NCBI GenBank assembly: GCA_022225965.2
Contig: JAKJXP020000053.1
Coordinates: forward strand, 248,001 to 312,000
DNA: 64,000 nt
Source of the DNA: Diatrype stigma
Lineage: Eukaryota > Ascomycota > Sordariomycetes > Xylariales > Diatrypaceae
Reading direction: 5' to 3'
This document shows, one piece after another, positions 49,876 through 60,605 of this stretch. The notes beneath the pieces are model-generated. The model saw only the letters and a program-made list of their open reading frames with translations, ran no database searches and had not been told where the DNA came from. Each line of letters starts with the position of its first letter. Position 1 is the stretch's first letter. Position numbers and translations under genes: made by a program.

Positions 49876-50806
49876 ATGTCGACCCACGAGGAGCAGGAGC
49901 CTGTTTCTGAGGAATGGAAAGCAGTGGCTCGTGTCGCCTGGCATCTGTTCCTAGGCAGATCCTTTCGGGATCTACATGGATTCCGAAGCATCCTCGTCGA
50001 TCGTATGCGTGCCATGGAAGACTTCTCTAGAGCAGCCTATCCTGATGGGTGGGTTTTGAGATGCTTTTCCGCGGAAGAGTGGCAGGGTATCCGTACAGAC
50101 CTCGATGCCAACCTCGCCCAGAATGATGCCGTGACGACATTTGGCCTCCTATTGTGCCTCGACTACATCGAGGCGGGCTTTGAAAGCCGGGGTGAGACCT
50201 TTGAAGCTTACCTAGGACAGGTCAGTTATTCCGTAACATACACGATCGACTTGAAGACTAACAATTTCCAATAAGGTCGACCAGGAGGACAGAAACAAGG
50301 ACGAGGACGAGGACGAGGACGAGGACGGTGTCACTAGCACTGGCGCCCCCAGTGGCCAGCAGGGCAGCAAGGCCAAGACCAAGGAGAAAGCTGGCAGCGG
50401 AGAGCATGTGTGCCACGCCTGTAACAAATCCGGATTCGATAACGCCTCCACCCTTAATGTTCACTTATCGGAGTGCAACGTCGGCTCCGTCTGCCTGTTC
50501 CCCGTGGGCGCGGGCCCCTGCGGTTTCAAGGCCGAACCTCGGCGCCGGCTGGTAGACCACCTCACCCAGGTCCACCATGCCCAACCGGTCCGAGGAGCAG
50601 ATGGGCGATTCGCGTGCCCCTGGCCAGGCTGCGAGAACAGCACGAAGTTGGACCAGGGTGTTCGACGGTGCATCCGCCGCCACCAGGTTTCGGCTGCGAA
50701 GGCGGCGCAGGAGGCGGCCGAGAACAGTGCCTCCAGCCAGGCCGGCAATGGCGACGATCAGATGGAGGTGGACGGCGGCGACGGCGGCGACGGTTACGAT
50801 GGCTAG
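49876..50806 (+). CDS. Zinc-finger protein with acidic linker
   Basis: Two exons, 49876-50220 and 50276-50806, encode 291 residues up to the first in-frame stop. The 55-bp intron (GTCAGT..ATAAG) is phase 0. The N-terminal 115 residues (MSTHEEQEPVSEEWKAVARV onward) are an unrecognised helical region. An acidic D-E repeat follows (about 122-132), encoded by a GGACGA microsatellite. Then come three putative zinc-binding units: C161-x2-C164-x13-H178-x3-C182; C188-x8-C197-x12-H210-x4-H215; and C229-x4-C234-x12-C247-x3-H251. All have C2H2-like spacing but are degenerate. The tail after 255 is alanine- then D/G-rich. The frame stays coding-like after the TAG at 50804-50806 (see the next feature), so the true C-terminus is uncertain. 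A nuclear role is plausible but not shown. Confidence 0.8.
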
Positions 50807-50854
50807 GGCGAGTACCATAACCAGTACTAGTACTCGTACGAGTACCAACAGCAT

Positions 50855-50891
<37 letters not shown>

Positions 50892-50944
50892 GCCAGAACC
50901 TGCAGCCGATGCCCTACTACGATCCCGAGGACATCTATGACTAG
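50807..50944 (+). other. Stop-interrupted, coding-like C-terminal extension of the zinc-finger gene
   Basis: In the same frame as the zinc-finger protein, after TAG 50804-50806, the sequence reads GEYHNQY, a second TAG (50828-50830), then YSYEYQQH, twelve consecutive Q codons (CAA plus 11 CAG, 50855-50890), GQNLQPMPYYDPEDIYD and a TAG at 50942-50944. The Q-rich, then aromatic and acidic composition and the tidy end look like protein. Both interrupting TAGs stand where a CAG would fit the pattern. Explanations are: C-to-T mutation of two CAG codons; stop readthrough; or A-to-I editing of UAG to UGG, which is known in sexual tissue of Sordariomycetes. Confidence 0.55.
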
Positions 50945-51819
50945 TCTGCTGGCCATAGATGCCCTAAAATGTGGAAGGCGGTCTTACAAGTTTCGACAGC
51001 ACAACATCTGCCTCGACAAAACATACCAACCCCCCAATTCCGGTCTGCGCATATGTTTTCGCTTTGTTTCTTGTCGTGGTTTTCTTTGAGGCAGGAGTTA
51101 GTATAGGGCCATGAAACCTGGTAGCCTTCCTGGTCTTTCCAGTCTCTTTTCCAGTCTCATTAGTATAGGCCACGCCGAATTGCACGATGTCTGCCCACGA
51201 CGAAAAAGCCACAAGTTGGTATCTATACCGAGCGTCTACATATAATTACTTGGAGACAGAAATTCGGCCCAGATTCACGAGTGGTTAGCTACAAGATAAT
51301 CACAAGAGAAGGTGAACAGTACAACACGTTATAACTGGTCTTCGCATCCCTCAGGTGATATCATGTACTCAACACGACTGTTGTAAATGTATAAACATTA
51401 GTATCAAGAGCAAATGCTGCTTGTAGAACGGTACGGTACAGATAGAGTGACTCTCCCTGGCAAAACATCCCCCGTCTTATCAACATATCCACCAACATCT
51501 CGCAAGTATCTCGTATTAATGGCTTCGTTGCTTTGGGGCCCCGAAACCAGGCAGCGGTAAGAACGGCAGTGGTAGAAACGAAGAGCCTGGTTGTTCGTCC
51601 AAGGCGTACCTGTGAAGCACAGGCCAATACAGGCGAAATAACAACCTATTTCGGCTCGCACGAATCCTGTCCATGGTTGTGGCATTCCGCGGCGAGTGAA
51701 AGACCGAAAGCATCCGGGTGTATACTGCAGGCGAGTTCATGGGGCGGGTTTGGGCAGTTCTAGTTGAAAGGTATTAGTAAGCCTACAACATAGGTATATC
51801 CACGTATGATTGTATATGA
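50945..51819. other. Convergent intergenic region
   Basis: It separates the zinc-finger gene (+) from the cysteine-rich peptide gene (-). Short unrecognised frames only. Confidence 0.6.
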
Positions 51820-52137
51820 TTATAATATCACGTCAACCATAGGACGATTACGTACACACTGCGGGAACATAATCGGTTAGTTCAACAGCTCTTCGACTTC
51901 TGAAGGGGGCTCTGGAAAGATGACTTACAGTACCGGTCACGCACCGCGCGCCATCTGGATGGGCCTTATTATAACAGGCGTTGTTGGGTCCGCAAACCTA
52001 CAACTTGTCAGTACTGTCAGGTAGGACCGTAGGAGCCTCTTCCTTAGGATCTTAGGTATACGTACACCCGGCTCTCCCTCGGTCGCGAATGTAACGTTTG
52101 CTGCAAGAGCAGCTAGAACGACGGCAAGGAACTTCAT
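51820..52137 (-). CDS. Small secreted cysteine-rich peptide, 59 residues
   Basis: Three exons on the minus strand: 52137-52066, 51997-51929 and 51858-51820. Both introns are phase 0 and well formed: 68 bp (GTACGT, branch TACTGAC, TTGTAG) and 70 bp (GTAAGT, branch AACTAACC, CCGCAG). The N-terminus MKFLAVVLAALAANVTFA is a clear signal peptide. The mature part begins near TEGEPG, continues VCGPNNACYNKAHPDGARCV and TGTC, and ends in a short tail VRNRPMVDVIL. Its four cysteines, C26, C32, C43 and C48, are spaced C-x5-C-x10-C-x4-C and could form two disulphides. Without splicing, the frame runs on to an unrelated 66-residue reading with the cysteine pattern lost, which is why it is easily missed. 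Function is unknown; size, export signal and cysteines are those of fungal effector-like or antimicrobial peptides. Confidence 0.75.
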
Positions 52138-53598
52138 GATGGCGAGCTGAGGTAGGTGATAGCGTGCGGATAGACCGTTGGTTGGGGGAAACAGGGAGTG
52201 GGCGCTGCAACAATGTGTAACTGGCGGTTGGTTGACTCGTCGTAACTACTTTATTAAACATTGGAACGGAACAGCCTGAACCTTTATACCTGAGAAGTTG
52301 AGGCCCGGGGTAGGCTTGTTGTACGCAAAGGATCGACAACAAACACAGCCATCTTTGCCGACTTTCTACCTTCATGTTCCCATGTAATTGGTATCTGCAC
52401 TGCAAAGCATGTTGTTCGCTGCGTGTAGGATTCCTGTGCCGTATAACTGTGCCGCATAAGTGGTGGAACATGATGATGATCTCTAACCAGGTGCATGGGA
52501 TATTACCTGAAGTACGTAGTAGCTGGAATGGTTTCGAGGGAAGCTCCTTCGACGTAGCCAGGCTATATATGGTAATACATGTCCCTTTGCAACGGCTATA
52601 TGTCCCTTTCCAACGAACAAAGCCCAGCCCGCGGTAATCAGAGAATCTAGAACCCTGCCATTGGCTAAGCTGATCAGAAGATGAATATTCCAGAGCGGGA
52701 TGCTGAGATGCCCTTAGGACCTCGGCGGCTCGGGAACCTCTGCTGCATGCACAAGACTTCTCTGCAAACTTCTGGTCGGTGTGGCACGGGCTTGAAAGTT
52801 GAGCCCACTATTCATTTGAAGGTTTATGTACATACTCTGGATACCCAGCTACTAGGTACTGGCTTCTAAGCTGTATGCAGTGGGATCTGCCATTGGCGGT
52901 CTCACAACCCTACGTAATTAGGATCCCAAGCATTCCCGAGTTGCATCAAGGACGTACACTACGCCGCACTCACGGATCTCGCTGCGGCGGCGGTCAATTT
53001 AACTTTTGGATACGGGTGTAATAATAGTTTGATTTGCCGGAAGCACCAATATACGGGAATAATTCAGATCTCACTTACACCGCTTGTAGCAAATATGCGG
53101 GTAATGGCCGTAAGGCCTAGGAGCTTCATATTTTATAGGTTGAGAAATATGGATGGCCCCTGTGTGATTTTAGAAACAGGAATTTGCCAATCTGTGTTGG
53201 GAGAGAGAGGGAGAGGATGCTGTTAGACACCAGGTGCCCCTCCAGCTTTCACATAGGAGACAGTTATAACTATATATACGCAGTTATGATGTCTTTAACA
53301 TGACAGAAATCGGTCCCGTGTACACGAATCCATGGAATTCGTTAAACCAATCCACATGATCCCACCGGTCCGTTATTTGAGGCCAAGCAAGTCAATCAAA
53401 GGGCTTCGTGTATTGGGTTGAGTTGCTTTTCAACGTGTAAGTGTACCACGTGAAGGGGCGAGAAGTACAGGATGTTCTGGCATCAGCTCGTACACATAGC
53501 AACTGCGATGTGTGGACTAGGAGCAAGGCTATATGGCCGGTTCCGGGTCTTGGACTCGATATGTCATAATATTCAAAGACATCTTTATGTACGGTATA
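52138..53598. other. Upstream region of the cysteine-rich peptide gene
   Basis: The promoter of the peptide gene lies to the right of 52137. Frames at 52052-52496 overlap it in other phases and are not supported. Nothing recognisable is found up to the MITE. Confidence 0.55.
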
Positions 53599-53859
53599 CG
53601 AAGGTCGAGTTCAAAATCAATCGGCATGCCAAGGAATTAGTTACAGTACAAATATTAAAATGCTGTACTAAATACTGTACGAAGGCTTAGTGCATTCTGG
53701 AAGCTTTAGCTGTTCTGTCAGCCCCTAGATTGCCTGTATGGTTAGCGGTCTTTAGCACTAAAGCCCCTGAAGTGTTAGCTGGCCAGCTTTATGAACTCAA
53801 GGGGCTGTGTACTGTGACTAATTTCTTGGCATGACGATTGATTTTGAACTTGACCTTCG
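53599..53859. mobile_element. TA-flanked MITE (copy 2), 261 bp
   Basis: Terminal inverted repeats of 51 bp with four mismatches (53599-53649 and 53809-53859), starting CGAAGGTCGAGTTCAAAATC. Three of the four mismatches are transitions. TA dinucleotides flank both ends (53597-53598 and 53860-53861). No transposase is encoded. It shares CGAAGGTC, total length and TA target with the element at 30391-30647, but the inner TIR sequence differs, so it is at most a related subfamily. Confidence 0.75.
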
Positions 53860-54231
53860 TATATTCAGTCGATATCATGATAGCAGTCGCAGTCACCAGA
53901 CCTGAAAGATTTGACCGCATATCTACAGAATATCCAGGGCCTATATTTGTCCCCTATGACATTTGAGCTGATCGTATAGAGGATGGGACACACAGCAGAA
54001 AGTGATAATTGTCCGGCTAGATACGAGCTCCCTGGGCTAGAGCAGGAGGAGCGGCTTATATACAGAAGGAAGCAGTATAGATATTCAGATAGAACGGAAG
54101 TTATACCGTTCAGGTGGAGCTGTCCCTAGCTCCCGTCTCCAAATGGAGCCTCTGATTTGCAGCCCACTTCGCAGAGATCCTTCGTACATAGATAAAGCTC
54201 TTTCATGAAAGGAGAATGCGGCCTTCTCAAA

Positions 54232-54748
54232 GAGTGATGCTATACATTGTTTGGTTTTTTTCCCCCTTACACATTGATTACTTTTCCTGCCACCTGCTGG
54301 CGCCCCGCCACTACATTTTTGAGCCGATAGCATCACTTATATCTGATACCTGAATGAGTGGTATAGCCCTTTTTGGAAACAGCCGCTGCTGCATTATGAG
54401 AGCACTGCGCTGGGAGAGCGTTGCGTGAGAGCATTGTATTGTTGTCATTTGGTGAGTTTCGTGAAAGTTTACGTAAGCTAGTTCTTTCTTGTGAGGGCAT
54501 TCGCGGCGTTTTGGCATAAGGTTATATAGCGTCCGTAAGTGAGAGAAGCTATTCGTTGCTTTTATAACGCTTTGGAAGGCCTTAATATGGGCGATTCTGG
54601 TATCATGATGGCCTCAGTTGCGATAGGTAGGTATAAGTGTTATGTCGTCAGCCGGGAAAAGTATTGGCGGGGCGCCAATAGGTGTTAGTAATCAGCGTAT
54701 GAGAAAAAAAAAAAAAAAAAAAAAACCAATCAGTGTATAGCATCACTC
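54232..54748. mobile_element. Non-autonomous DNA transposon with 8-bp target duplication (hAT-like)
   Basis: A 517-bp element with 30-bp terminal inverted repeats starting GAGTGATGCTATACA and ending in a T-tract (54232-54261 and 54719-54748; 28 of 30 identical). It is bounded by the direct repeat TTCTCAAA on both sides (54224-54231 and 54749-54756). A perfect 13-bp subterminal inverted repeat TGGCGCCCCGCCA lies inside (54298-54310 and 54665-54677). An A22 run (54704-54725) adjoins the right TIR. Eight-base duplications and subterminal repeats fit the hAT superfamily, though the TIR does not start with the usual CA. No transposase is present. Confidence 0.78.
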
Positions 54749-54756
54749 TTCTCAAA

Positions 54757-55826
54757 CTACGATGGAGTGCTATATTATAAGTACTAAGGCGTGGCATGGA
54801 TCATGGCCCATGGCCTGGTTTAGTTAGTCCCTTCCCCTGTATTTGAGATGCGGATATGTGGATACGGAAGAGCTGTCACCAAGAACTTGGAAGTGTGATA
54901 AAAACAAATGATACCGCCCAGCTAGTATATACTCATTCAGCTGAGTGCACGAGTATAACAGAGCTATCTACTGATATCACCAGTCTACGAGTCGAGAAGA
55001 GTTCATACCGCAACTTGCTGTTTACAGCAATATCATCCATAATACGGTCAGCCCTATAACCGCGCTGCTGCTTACCCGCCTGCTGTCTCCGCAGACGCCT
55101 GCGGTTAGAGGGAAAAGATAGGTAGGCATCGAAGGGTTATCGATAGGGGTTTATATATAGGGGGGACACTAAGCTATTCTCACGAGCGCTATAACGCCCT
55201 CGCGAAAGGGCTACAGCACAGCGCGCTCGAGAGGCAGCGGCGTTGGGCCTTGCAGGACCTAACAAGGGTGACGCGAGGGAAGCAAACTAGTGTTCTGATT
55301 AGATGCCCGATCGTAAGTCACATATGGCATGCTTGTGAAACGCCATAGGGCAATGGCATTGCATAGGTTGATGGAGCAGATGGATAGTCCCCCATTTGTC
55401 TATCAAGCAGTGGTATTGGGAAGCAGAGTCAAACCCGCCTTCAGAGCAACTGAAGGCTGGTGAAGTGCTCGATCTACTATAGACTAGTTGTGTCGTAGCG
55501 CTAATGCGCGCCCTGAGATGGTGCTGTATCGTTCCGAGATGTTCGTTCATATCGATATTTTGTTTCGAGGCGCTCCGTATAACCCCCCGTGAAGAAGCAC
55601 CTATGAACCAAGATTTCCCCTTTAACCCCTGAACCAGACCCCTGAATCAGTCCCGTGATCCCCTGTTGGCCCAAGTCTTGTCCAGTAAACTCCATGACGT
55701 CCAACTCCAACGCTGATATTTAAGTAGAAGGCCCCAAAACGAGGAAACAAAACAGGCCGCAGTTATGATTTTGAGTGGTGATCCGCTATCCAATCCCACT
55801 CCCCAGAAGTTCGTTATTGCAGAAAA
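54757..55826. other. Intergenic, possible transposon debris
   Basis: The interval 55040-55290 is locally GC-rich with CGCGAAAGGGCTACAGC and CGCGCTCGAGAGGCAGCGGC, and reads in one phase as arginine/glutamine-rich residues (RERQRRWALQDL). That could be a transposon protein remnant, but no motif is decisive. The rest, up to the transporter stop codon, is unremarkable. Confidence 0.35.
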
Positions 55827-57781
55827 TTAGTAGCTAAAGTCGACATTCCCTAGTCCCATATCTCGTATTCTCTTTTCTTCTTCGGTCCTGTTATCTCCAC
55901 TCGTACTGGGCTCCGACGAATGCGCTGTTTCCACGCTGGAAGCAGTCGACGTGCCTGTCTGTGAGGGTTGCAGCTCGTGTTCTGTAGGTGGTATGCCACT
56001 GTCGGCAAACCCGTCATCACGCAACTGCTGGAAGCTCCAACTTGGTTCGAACTTCTTGCTGTGCCATGCGTAATCGACACGTTCGTACATCTCATCGATC
56101 TGTTCCAGACTGATCTTGCTCGTCTCGAAAACCATGCAATACACAAATACGCCAGCAAGAACACAGAAAGCGCCCCAAACATAAAAGACCTTGGTACCCA
56201 TATCGAGGTACCCCACACCGCTTCCGACCATGTAAGGTGTGCCGTAAGCGATTCCAAAGTTGAGGAGCCAGTTTGATGCCGTGGAGATCGACATAGCTTT
56301 TGCACGAATTTTGAGGGGGTAGATCTCCGAGGTGACGACCCAACAGACCGGACCCCAGGAGGCGGCATAGCAGAAAATAAAACACGACACGAACGCGATG
56401 AGAAGCTTAGCTACTAGCTCGGGCATCTCACTACCAACGACGGTTGATGCTATGGCAATGACCATTTGGCAGGTCGCCATGCCTATTGAACCGGCAATCA
56501 ACAGTCTCCGACGGCCCCAAGTCTCCACAACGAAAAGGCCGGGCACGGTGGAAACCACGTTGACAATATTCATTACAAGAGAGATAAGAAACGGGTCGGA
56601 TATATCGGCACGGTTGAAAAAGGACGTGCCATAATACATGATAAAGTTTATGCCGGTTAGCTGTTGAAGCATCTGGAGGCCGCAACCGGTTAATAGGCGG
56701 CGTCCAAGATGGGGGGATCCAAAGATGATATCCCGGTAATTATCGGGTCCGAGCGTGAGTTCGTAGTCATGATTCGCTTCGATCTCAGCAAGTTCCTCAA
56801 CTAAAGCTGGGTGAGTGATATCGAGACGTCGTAGACGACTTAGCGCTAAGCCCGCAGCGTGCTTATCACCGCGCTTGATCAGATATCGAGGGGTTTCTGG
56901 TAGAACGAGCAAGCCTACGGCGACCACACAAGCCCAGGTGAACTGAAGACCGATGGGGATGCGATATGCAGCCGAACCAGGTAACTCATTCGTAAAAAGA
57001 TTGACTATGGACGCAACTAAGAGTCCTATAGTGATGGATAGTTGATATGCGCAGACCAGAGTGCCGCGGATCCATTTCGGCGCCATTTCGGATTGGTATA
57101 GAGGGACCTGGACGGACACGGACCCGACCCCAACGCCGGCGAAGAACCTAAATGATATCGTCAATAACACGCCCACGAGTTGACGCATCGACATCGGCAT
57201 CGGCATCAGCATCGGCATCGGCATCGACATACCTCCCGGCTAGCAGCATAGGGATGCCAGCTGCACAAACTTGAAAAATCACGCCGAAACAGAAGACCCC
57301 GATGGAAAGGATCAGGGACAAGCGGCGACCTATCCAATCGGCGAACGGTGCGGCGAGGAGCGAACCAACGAAGGTGCCTGCGCTAAGAATCGCGACAATG
57401 AGAGCCGTCTCTTCCGGGGAAATAACCGTTCGGTTCGTTTTGGTATCTTCGTAGCCGGTATTGAACTGTTCGATGAAGGACTTCATGGCGAGAATGCCGT
57501 TGATGGTTCTACATACAGGGTAGTTACCCGTTAGCAAATGACGTGCCATCTTCCCCTTCTCAGCCAGCGGGCGCATAGATGGAACGGAAATGACGGGACG
57601 GATGGATGGACGTGTGGCGTGGCGTAGCATGGCAGCTGCTGTCTGTCGTCGCGGTCGCTGCTTACCCCGTATCGTAACCAAACAAGAGACCACCGGTCGC
57701 AACGAACAGTCCGACCATGATGGCCGGCGCAGAGGATCCGGCGACATTGTCGGGCTTGTGCCATCCCATGGCAATCGCCAT
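55827..57781 (-). CDS. MFS sugar (hexose) transporter
   Basis: Three exons, 57781-57666, 57508-57233 and 57147-55827, encode 570 residues. Introns are 157 bp (GTAAGC..TGTAG) and 85 bp (GTATGT..TTTAG). The start is the first ATG after an in-frame TGA and gives MAIAMGWHKPDNVAGSSAPA. Sugar-porter signatures appear in order: LFVATGGLLFGYDTG-TINGIL (TM1, completed by the first splice), ADWIGRRLS (loop 2-3), AGR-FFAGVGVGSVSVQVPLY (second splice), PETPRYLIKRG (214 onward), QQLTGINFIMYYG (292 onward) and ETWGRRRLL (loop 8-9). Twelve membrane segments and a cytosolic acidic/serine C-terminus (from about 490) are expected. It is a plasma-membrane proton-coupled monosaccharide carrier by family; substrate and affinity are undetermined. 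The second intron starts with a GATGCC hexamer array. Confidence 0.93.
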
Positions 57782-57960
57782 GGCGAAACGTGGTGGGACG
57801 TCAAACCAGGGCCGTGCTCAAGTCGTCGGGGTCGAGGGCGGTTCTGATGTGGTTGTCGTGACTGGCGACGATGTTGGGGAGTTGAAGGGTCGAGTCCGAC
57901 GTCGAGTTTTGCGGGTTCCCATCGATCGAGAGAGAGTGGGTATTCGAGATTGAGTGGTTT

Positions 57961-58012
57961 GCAGGTGGTGCAGGCGGTGCAGGCGGTGCAGGTGGTGCAG
58001 GTGGTGCAGGTG
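57961..58012. repeat. 9-bp tandem repeat upstream of the transporter
   Basis: About six copies of GCAGGTGGT/GCAGGCGGT lie 180 bp upstream of the transporter start codon. In the transporter sense the array is ACCACCTGC. It lies in the presumed leader or promoter and varies only by C/T differences. Confidence 0.8.
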
Positions 58013-60075
58013 GTGATGGACAGTAGCGATAAGTTAAAGTTGCAGAGTGGAGAAAGTCAATTGGGAGAGGGAGAGTCGGAGGGAGAAGGAAGATTCTTAG
58101 ACTGGATTTCGAAAACGTCCGAGGGGGACCTGAACCCTCTCGCAGGCGCTTCCAGCGACTGACTCTCGCACTCTCAGCGCCCAGCACTCAGTTTCCAGCG
58201 CCCAGCTTCCCGCTAGTGCAGCTGGCTGGGGACGGCCGGCTGGGCCGGGTCATCCACGAGGGATCCGTCCAGGCAGCCCAGGACCGTCCCAAGTCGTCCA
58301 GTCCAGTCGTCCTATCATGGGCTTGACTGGAGGGCGTGTGGGTCCGCGAGGGCGCTGCGAGGGCCAGGGAGACGGTTCGTCTGATTGGTGTCGATCGTCC
58401 AGAGTGGGTGTGCCTGCCTAAGCGAGACCAATGAGGGGCCTGTCGTCTGATGCTACATGGTAGACGAGCCTAGGGTGCCTTCGTAGGCTGCTGAGGATCA
58501 GATACATATTCAGCTAACTGACCACGACTCGACTCCAAGCACCGTGTCTTCAAGGTCTGTATGTAGCCTGGCTATTGTACCGTACAATACGATACGCACA
58601 TCTTTTGCTTCATCCCCAACTACGTAGAGTTACTAGTAGGTATGTTGCTAAAGTGAATACCCAGTTATCATGATGTATGCCGGCAATTGTCCTCATGGCT
58701 AGTTGCGGGTAGCCGGTGTTAAGGACATGAGCGTCTTTCCTTGAGGATATGGCTAGCTACCCGTGCTACCTAGGTAGTAGGTTGGAAGATGAGGAAACGT
58801 GACCAAGGAACAGAGGGGGGGCATGCTTTGGAAGTGATCATAGCTGTTAGCAAGTACACAAGGTAATCATCGCTACATGTAGCTAGAAGTTAACCAACCT
58901 GGAAGTCACAATCAAACCGTGCGTTGCTATACTGCACCGACATCTACCGTATCTACCTATACATCAGAGTTATCAGAATTATTACTAAACAGCCTCTTGC
59001 TTTTGGCTCTGATCAACCACCAACACGAAAGCGCCCAACAGCTCGGTTGGTAAATCAAATACTCCACATCGTCTTATCCCCCAGATTTAGGGCCTATAGT
59101 AGCTAGCTCGAGACCCAGACGACAAGCTTAAAAACGCACGAGGTTTACATGTGTTTACATGTAGGTAGGCTGGTAGGTATGTACGTAATGTACCGGCATG
59201 TAGGTATTGGTGTCTACATGACTTGGTACGCCATATATACATATGAATCATAAGAGAAGGGGGTGCTCTGGAAAGTACCGCATAAGTAGAAGGGGTGAAG
59301 GGAGGGGGCGGTTCTGCAGTGTGCGTGTTGTGAGTGTGTGTGCATTTGCAGCCAAGTACAGTCTAAACCAGGTAGTCCAAACCACAGGGGTGGCATGACA
59401 TGATCTCTCCCATCTCTCCCCTTCTTCCTCAAAGCTATAGGCGGTGACGATGACAGGCTCTCTAACTACATGTAGGCAGGCTCTCACGCATTAATGAGTC
59501 AGCTTCAAACGGCTAGGGCGCTTTCCCCATATGAGGCTAACCATAGCTCGCCACCGAGTCTCAATAGCGCTGCGCGGGTGGAAATGAGAGAGGCCTTCTC
59601 TTCCTGGGGACACCTGGGGACACCTGGGGAAAAGATCTGCCTTGTTTGACAAACACCAAGCTCAAAGAGAGCTCTCCGCGAATACCACCAGCATACATGG
59701 AAGTAGGTAACTAATAAGATAGGTAGGGAGGGAGGTAGGTATCCCCGTGTGATTGGGGCCGACACAAGAGTTTGTGTCGAGGATCCCAGCAAAAAGACTC
59801 GCTCATCTCTTGCGATAACCAAATGGCACAAAGACGCTAGCGTCGCTCTTACGCTACGTTTCCTGGAAACAGAGCCGAGGCTTGCCATACGTGACGGGAT
59901 GGAGGACAAGAACGAAGGGCGGAGGAGAAGATACTGCAAGAGCCTGCCGCGGTTTGCTGTGCGCGAGCAGGCTTGATGCTTCGCTCCTGGGTTGTGTCTC
60001 AGCTGAGCCTGCTGGTGTGTAACCCAAGCTGCATCTCGAGGAGTGCAAAGCTGGTGAGGTATCAGATATTAGATC

Positions 60076-60100
60076 AGCCCAGCCCAGCCCAGCCCAGCCC
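60076..60100. repeat. (AGCCC)5 pentanucleotide repeat
   Basis: Five exact tandem copies of AGCCC (phase-shifted CAGCC) in non-coding DNA. Confidence 0.85.
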
Positions 60101-60605
60101 AGCGTGAGACTCTACCACCTACAAACATAGTCAATCATAGAAACAATCCTAATCCCATAGGCCATAGTCATTGTGGTGTATCTGCATGGCGAGAACCGCG
60201 AAGCTTTGTCTGTCCTTGATCACGGGATCCAAGCCATTGAACTACGATACGAATACGCAAGTGTAGATGTAAGAAAAGTCTTGGATGTCACATGATGCCT
60301 CAGAAAAGACTGGGATTTCAGGGGGTTCTGGCTGAATAATACCAGGGCTAAAGCACGGGATCCGTAAATAGTTACCTATAATGCTTGGCGACAAGGACCA
60401 CTCGGCCGACAGCAACTTTGCGGGGAAACCCATAAACCCACTAATAAACGGCAGCTCCTATTGCCCTTAGTTCTTGCCATGTCTACTTAATCATGGTACC
60501 ATTTTGGGAACAGAAACAGGGTAAACGCAACGGTGTGATGGGGGGCAGAAGCCATGGAAGGGGTATTCTTCTCGATGTAATGCATATATGTATGTACATA
60601 CATAC

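Noticed and set aside
50465..50956. Leucine/valine-rich minus-strand frame of 163 codons
   Set aside because: The antisense reading of the zinc-finger gene and its CAG tract.
52372..52471. MKVESRQRWLCLLSILC on the minus strand as another signal peptide
   Set aside because: The following frame is not cysteine-patterned, has no good splice sites, and lies in the upstream region of the better-supported peptide gene.
54704..54725. A22 tract as the poly(A) tail of a LINE or SINE
   Set aside because: It sits next to a terminal inverted repeat of a DNA element bounded by an 8-bp duplication, and both TIRs carry the T/A tract.
57148..57804. A 218-codon alternative first exon for the transporter (MTSHHVSPWRL)
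   Set aside because: Its first 100 residues are in the wrong phase. The spliced model starting at 57781 gives the family motif GGLLFGYDTGTINGIL.
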